The notes under the pieces: generated by a model
The model's database searches: none
What the model saw: only the letters and a program-made list of their open reading frames with translations
What the model was told of the DNA's origin: nothing
Made by a program: the position numbers and the translations under genes
Shown: piece after piece, positions 14,294 through 17,410 of the stretch
Layout: each line of letters opens with the position of its first letter
Numbering within the stretch: position 1 is the stretch's first letter
DNA from: Chloroflexota bacterium
GTDB lineage: Bacteria > Chloroflexota > Limnocylindria > Limnocylindrales > CSP1-4
DNA length: 17,410 nt
Direction of reading: 5' to 3'
Assembly (NCBI GenBank): GCA_021786915.1
Contig: JAJYMP010000673.1
Span: forward strand, 1-17,410

Positions 14294-14524
14294 CTAGGCA
14301 TCGTCGGCGCGCCGCTCCCCTCCCTGCGCGGGCGGCGTCCACGACCGGTCGGCGTACCGCATCTGGCGCGCCAGCAGCTCGTCGGACAGGCGGACGGCCT
14401 CCTCGCGCAGCAGCGCTCGCTCGTGCTCGGCATCCTCGGCCGCGGCTTCGACCGGGTCCAGAGGCGCTCGGCCTGTCCCTTCGGCCTCCCCGCCGCCCCC
14501 GAACATCCGACGCAGGAAGCTCAT
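14294..14524 (-). CDS. Small charged protein of unknown function (76 aa)
   Basis: I do not recognise a named family. The N-terminus MSFLRRMFGGGG is a short amphipathic, basic segment of the kind that can touch membranes. Residues of about 20-58 (DPVEAAAEDAEHERALLREE, then AVRLSDELLARQMRY) are predicted helical and acidic; the C-terminus is polar and disordered. The ATG at 14524 is the last in a chain of ATGA overlaps made by a 14-bp tandem repeat. A GAGGG core in the last repeat lies 7 nt upstream as ribosome binding site. The LiaF-like gene starts 19 nt after its stop, so it belongs to one operon with the flanking genes. Confidence 0.7.
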   Translation of the reverse strand: MSFLRRMFGGGGEAEGTGRAPLDPVEAAAEDAEHERALLREEAVRLSDELLARQMRYADRSWTPPAQGGERRADDA

Positions 14525-14604
14525 CGCACGGCCCTCATCGCACGGCCCTCATCGCACGGCCCTCATCGCACGGCCCTCATCGCACGGCCCTCATCGCACG
14601 ACCC
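14521..14604 (-). repeat. 14-bp tandem repeat, six copies, filling the operon spacer
   Basis: On the - strand the unit is GGGCCGTGCGATGA. Five copies are identical (14521-14590) and the sixth, next to the dienelactone hydrolase, has one change (GGGTCGTGCGATGA, 14591-14604). The array fills the whole space between the TGA of the upstream gene (14605-14607) and the ATG of the 76-aa gene (14524). Each unit contains GAGGG across the junction and ATGA, so every copy offers a ribosome binding site, a start and a stop. Confidence 0.95.
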
Positions 14605-14608
14605 TCAT
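14521..14608 (-). other. Chain of six overlapping 5-residue mini-ORFs
   Basis: Starts on the - strand at 14608, 14594, 14580, 14566, 14552 and 14538 each read ATG, four codons, TGA (18 nt). The first encodes MRVVR and the other five MRAVR. Each stop shares ATGA with the next start, and the final stop shares ATGA with the 76-aa gene start at 14524. The first ATG itself overlaps the dienelactone hydrolase stop (AAATGA). The 18-nt ORF minus the 4-nt overlap equals the 14-nt repeat period. Whether ribosomes use the chain is unknown. Confidence 0.6.
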
Positions 14609-15366
14609 TTCGCGACCCCCATGAAGCCCAGCGTCTCCGACCACGCGCGATCGCTCGCCTCGGCGAACTCGGTGGCCTTGCGGTCGAAGAAGGAGTGCGG
14701 AGCACCATCGTACGTGCTCAGCCGGTGCTCGATCCCAGCTTCGGTCAGCGCGCGCCCGAAGGCGGCCACGACGTCTGCCGTGATGCCCTCGTCCGCGCCG
14801 CCGAAGATGCCCAGCACCGGGCAGGTGAAGGTGGAGGCGACGTCGGCCGGGGCGGGCGTGTCGTTGCGGGCCGATCCTGTCGGCCAGCCGTAGAAGCCGA
14901 TGACGCCCGCGAGGCTGAGATCCGCCATGCCGGCGGTGAGGAAGGCCAGTCGGCCGCCGAAGCAGAAGCCCGTGGTGTAGAGGCGCTCGACGCTGGCGAC
15001 CTGGCGGAGGCGCGCGGCGGCCGCTTGGATGTCGGCCGTCAGGCCCGCGTAGGTCGTGGCGGCGACATGCGGCATGTACTCGAAGTCCGGCCCCCGGTCG
15101 CCGATGCCGGCGGTGCGCCCGAAGAAGTCGATGGCGATCGCGTCCACGCCGTGCTCGGCGAACCGCTCGGCCAGCTCCTTGTAGTACGTGTGGAGGCCGC
15201 GGACGTCGGGCAGGATGACGATCCCGGCGCCAGTGGGATGCGCAGCACGGGCGACGTAGGCGGCGAAGCGGTTGCCGTCGGCGGCCTCCAGCTCCACCTC
15301 CTGCGCATCGCGCATGCCAGACGGGTCGGGGACGATGGGGGGTCGCGAGTCGTGATCGAAGCACAT
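14605..15366 (-). CDS. Dienelactone hydrolase family protein
   Basis: A 253-residue alpha/beta hydrolase of the dienelactone hydrolase family, probably cytosolic. The catalytic triad is visible: Cys135 in GFCFGG, Asp192 in GADEG and His224 in PHSF. ILPDVRGLH (51-59) near the N-terminus and IDFFGRT (79-85) are family segments. Characterised members open enol-lactones in chloroaromatic breakdown, but most relatives act on other esters, and no aromatic-degradation gene is nearby, so the substrate is unknown. The ATG at 15366 (MCFDHDSRPP) is chosen because a GGAG core lies 7 nt upstream. The frame stays open further to 15582 but that part is Arg/Pro-rich and not family-like. It is first of three - strand genes and is joined to the next by the 14-bp repeat array. 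Confidence 0.92.
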   Translation of the reverse strand: MCFDHDSRPPIVPDPSGMRDAQEVELEAADGNRFAAYVARAAHPTGAGIVILPDVRGLHTYYKELAERFAEHGVDAIAIDFFGRTAGIGDRGPDFEYMPHVAATTYAGLTADIQAAAARLRQVASVERLYTTGFCFGGRLAFLTAGMADLSLAGVIGFYGWPTGSARNDTPAPADVASTFTCPVLGIFGGADEGITADVVAAFGRALTEAGIEHRLSTYDGAPHSFFDRKATEFAEASDRAWSETLGFMGVAK

Positions 15367-15591
15367 GGCAGGTCTCCGGGGCGGGGCGCTTGGCTCGGGT
15401 TCGGCCGATTGTGGCGCAGGGCGCCGTATCGGGTCTCCGGCGGCGATGCGCGCTCGGTACCCGGACCGACGGGCGGCCCTCGGCACAGGCGGCCATGGCG
15501 CGCGATCGGGGCTGTCCGGATCAGGCACGGCACGAGCGAGACTCCCAGCAGGGACAACTGGCAGATAAGGCGCGCCAGCCATCCTCTCTGC
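15367..15591. other. Divergent promoter region of dienelactone hydrolase and HTH gene
   Basis: This 225-bp gap separates divergent genes. On the - strand CACAAT (15408-15413) is a weak -10 candidate for the hydrolase. On the + strand GATAAG (15564-15569) is a weak one for the HTH gene. GGTCTCCGG occurs twice (15371 and 15435). No gene is evident. Confidence 0.4.
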
Positions 15592-16347
15592 ATGGATCTC
15601 GATCGGATCGGCCGCGGCGTGCGGGCGCTGCGGCGCCGACGCGGCTGGAGGCAGTCGGATCTTGCGGCGTCCGCCAACGTCTCACGCTCGGTCGTGGGCA
15701 GGATCGAGAACGGCGAGTGTCGCGAGGTCGCAATCGGTGTCCTCGAGCGGGTCGTATCGGCGGTGGGTGGAACGCTCGATGTCTTCGTGCGCTACCAGGG
15801 TGAGGCGCTGGACCGGCTGCTGGATGAGTCGCACGCCCGACTCGTCGAGGCAGTCGTGGCCCGGCTTCGGCTCCTCGGCTGGGAGGTTGCTGTCGAGGTC
15901 ACCTTCTCGCGGTATGGCGAGCGCGGTTCGATCGACGTGCTGGCCTGGCACCCGCCGACAAGGGCACTGGCGGTGTTCGAGATGAAGTCGGTCACGCCGG
16001 ACATGCAGGCGATGTTGGCCGGGCTCGACCGTAAGGTTCGGCTCGCACCCACCATCGCCCGCGAGCGCGGCTGGGAGCCGAGCTGCGTCGCACGGATCCT
16101 CGTCCTGGGCGACACCAGCACGAATCGCCGGCGGCTCGCCCGTTTCGCTGGTACGGCGGGGGCCGTGCTTCCGGCGGGGACGTGGCAGGTACGCCACTGG
16201 GTCGAGGATCCGACAGCGCCGGGCGTCTCCGGGATCTGGTTTCTTGCAGATGACCGCCCGGCGGACCGTACGGGCGGCGGTCGGCACAGGGTTCGCGTCG
16301 CGGATGGCGGCCCACGCACGGGAGGAGCGCGGGATTCCGCCACATGA
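15592..16347 (+). CDS. XRE-type HTH protein fused to a PD-(D/E)XK-like domain
   Basis: A 251-residue protein. Residues of about 6-62 form a Cro/C1-type helix-turn-helix, with WRQSDLAASANVSRSVVGRI as the DNA-binding core. Residues of about 74-205 look like a PD-(D/E)XK nuclease fold. A helix carries Glu86, a strand holds GSIDVLAW with Asp115, and after a short turn comes FEMKS with Glu130 and Lys132: the E...D...ExK arrangement of this superfamily. A conserved-looking LVLGDTSTNRRRLARFAG segment follows (171-187). The fold call is mine from the motif pattern. The last 30 residues are Arg/Gly-rich. It could be a regulator that keeps an inactive nuclease fold or a DNA-cutting regulator. The ATG at 15592 begins where HTH homology starts; there is no clear ribosome binding site. 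No toxin, methylase or phage gene adjoins it. Confidence 0.8.
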   Translation: MDLDRIGRGVRALRRRRGWRQSDLAASANVSRSVVGRIENGECREVAIGVLERVVSAVGGTLDVFVRYQGEALDRLLDESHARLVEAVVARLRLLGWEVAVEVTFSRYGERGSIDVLAWHPPTRALAVFEMKSVTPDMQAMLAGLDRKVRLAPTIARERGWEPSCVARILVLGDTSTNRRRLARFAGTAGAVLPAGTWQVRHWVEDPTAPGVSGIWFLADDRPADRTGGGRHRVRVADGGPRTGGARDSAT

Positions 16348-16364
16348 CCGCCGGGCGGGCCGTA
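16250..16364. repeat. 21-bp imperfect direct repeat around the HTH gene 3' end
   Basis: The 21-bp segment at 16250-16270 recurs at 16344-16364 with two mismatches; both begin ATGACCGCC and end CCGTA. The second copy spans the stop codon of the HTH gene. The first also carries a 7-bp inverted repeat with the bases that follow (CCGCCCG at 16254-16260, CGGGCGG at 16271-16277). Confidence 0.5.
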
Positions 16365-16607
16365 TCCGAAGACGTCTCGGACAAGGCCCGCAGCACGGGC
16401 ATCTGGGGGCGACGGGCGCGGCAGTTGTCGCAGCCGCCCGCCACGCGGACCTCGGGCGGAAACGGGCGACGTAGCGACCGCACGGCGGGCAAGTGGCGGA
16501 ATCAGCGGCGGCTGGCACGAAGACGCGCGACCCCGGCCAACGCCGGCGCGCCGCAACCGAACCGAAACGGCGGGATCACCGCGTCGGACCGCTAGAATTG
16601 CCCGGCT
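16348..16607 (+). other. Intergenic region before lysC
   Basis: This 260-bp gap is GC-rich and without a credible gene. It contains the second copy of the 21-bp repeat at its start and the probable lysC -10 box at its end. I see no T-box, lysine riboswitch or leader-peptide attenuator, although a lysine riboswitch cannot be excluded by eye. Confidence 0.5.
16593..16598 (+). promoter_or_regulatory. -10 box of a probably leaderless lysC transcript
   Basis: TAGAAT is followed by 9 nt and then the lysC ATG at 16608. There is no Shine-Dalgarno sequence between them. The spacing matches the trpS case and suggests that transcription begins at or next to the ATG. No convincing -35 box is visible. 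Confidence 0.5.
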
Positions 16608-17410
16608 ATGTCCACCCCCCTCGTCGTCATGAAGTTCGGCGGCTCGTCCGTCGCGGGCGCCGAGCGCATCAAGCGCGTCGCACGGCGGATCGCGCGCGAG
16701 CGCGCGGCGGGCTCCAACCTCGTCGTGATCGTGTCCGCCATGGGCGACACCACCGACGAGCTCCTCGCCCTCGCCGCTGCCATCACCGATGATCCCGACC
16801 CGCGCGAGCTCGACGTCCTCCTCGCCACCGGCGAGCACCAGAGCGCCACGCTGGTCTCGATGGCCCTCCACTCGCTCGGCGTCGCGGCGATCAGCCTCAC
16901 CGGCCCGCAGGCGGGCATCACCACGGACGGCACCTACGGCAAGGCGCGCATCGCGGGCATCGACCCGAGGCGGGTCAACGCGGAGATCGCGGCCGGCAAG
17001 GTCGTGATCGTCGCCGGCTTCCAGGGCATGAGCTCCAAGGGCGTGGCCGCGCTCGAGGAAACCGCGACCGCGAGCGACGTCCACGCGGCCGAGATCACCA
17101 CCCTCGGCCGGGGCGGCTCGGACACCACCGCCGTCGCGCTCGCCGCCCAGCTGCGCGCCGACCGCTGCCAGATCTTCACCGACGTCAAGGGGATCTACAC
17201 CGCGGATCCGCGGATCGCCCCGGACGCCCGCCAGCTGTCCGTCATCGGCTACGAGGAGATGATGGAGCTCGCCCACCAGGGCGCCCAGGTGATGCAGGTG
17301 CGCGCCGTGGAGCTGGGCTGGGTCAACGACGTCGTCATCGAGGTCCTCAGCTCGTTCGAGGACGCCCCCGGCACGCTCATCAAGGAGGACCCGCTCGTGG
17401 AGCAGAGGAA
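16608..17410 (+). CDS. lysC: Aspartokinase, 3' end beyond window
   Basis: It phosphorylates aspartate, the first step toward lysine, threonine and methionine. 267 complete codons are present and the frame runs open to the window edge. Motifs: KFGGSSVA near the N-terminus (residues 9-16), SAMGDTTDELL, the TGEHQSATLVS segment, TLGRGGSDTTAVALA and TDVKGIYTADPR in the catalytic domain, then the start of the ACT region (VVIEVLSSFEDAPGTLI). Between FQG (138-140) and TTLGRGGSDTT there are 23 residues, about 15 more than I know from Corynebacterium or Bacillus enzymes. The insert is Ala/Glu/Thr-rich (KGVAALEETATASDVHAAE). The ATG lacks a Shine-Dalgarno sequence and follows a -10 box by 9 nt. hom and thrB of the same pathway lie 4 kb upstream on the same strand. 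Confidence 0.95.
   Translation, partial: MSTPLVVMKFGGSSVAGAERIKRVARRIARERAAGSNLVVIVSAMGDTTDELLALAAAITDDPDPRELDVLLATGEHQSATLVSMALHSLGVAAISLTGPQAGITTDGTYGKARIAGIDPRRVNAEIAAGKVVIVAGFQGMSSKGVAALEETATASDVHAAEITTLGRGGSDTTAVALAAQLRADRCQIFTDVKGIYTADPRIAPDARQLSVIGYEEMMELAHQGAQVMQVRAVELGWVNDVVIEVLSSFEDAPGTLIKEDPLVEQR

Noticed and set aside
15367..15582. N-terminal extension of the dienelactone hydrolase
   Set aside because: Pro/Arg-rich and not family-like, while the ATG at 15366 has a well-placed GGAG.
13711..15591. Upstream extension of the HTH gene frame over 1.8 kb
   Set aside because: The extension runs antisense to the LiaF-like, 76-aa and hydrolase genes and reads as low-complexity sequence. 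HTH homology begins at the ATG at 15592.

Overview
The window is very GC-rich, gene-dense bacterial chromosome with ordinary housekeeping and metabolic genes and no tRNA, rRNA, CRISPR array, insertion sequence or phage gene that I can see. GC-ending codons dominate every gene. Several genes lack a Shine-Dalgarno sequence and instead carry a TANNNT -10 box 8-9 nt before the ATG, the pattern of leaderless mRNAs. Together with the gene families this suggests a high-GC soil or freshwater lineage such as Chloroflexota or Actinomycetota. That assignment is inference; no marker here settles it.

Layout. (1) 176-3518, + strand: two tandem paralogous FAD oxidoreductases of the phytoene desaturase/PYROXD2 type, one nucleotide apart. 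(2) 3519-3989: a convergent intergenic stretch made almost entirely of GC-rich tandem repeats. (3) 3990-7988, - strand: surE, an AI-2E/PerM-family membrane protein, trpS and a DUF1810 protein. (4) 7989-8302: a divergent intergenic region with two hairpins. (5) 8303-12509, + strand: an acetyl-CoA-synthetase-like acyl-CoA ligase, then hom and thrB. (6) 12510-16607: a block that separates hom-thrB from lysC. It holds a 77-aa protein coupled to an FMN-type (PNPOx-like) protein, then a - strand operon of dienelactone hydrolase, a 76-aa protein and a LiaF-like membrane protein, then a + strand HTH/PD-(D/E)XK-like fusion. (7) 16608-end, + strand: lysC (aspartokinase), cut by the window edge.

How the genes fit together. 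lysC, hom and thrB supply the aspartate-to-phosphohomoserine steps of threonine synthesis. asd and thrC are not in the window, and hom appears to lack the C-terminal ACT domain. The dienelactone hydrolase, 76-aa and LiaF-like genes are closely spaced and probably cotranscribed.

The most unusual observation is the 84-bp spacer between the dienelactone hydrolase stop and the 76-aa gene start (14521-14604, - strand). It consists of six copies of a 14-bp repeat. Each copy carries a GAGGG Shine-Dalgarno-like core and an ATGA stop/start overlap. The spacer therefore reads as a chain of six 5-residue mini-ORFs, each stop overlapping the next start, from the stop of the upstream gene to the start of the downstream gene.
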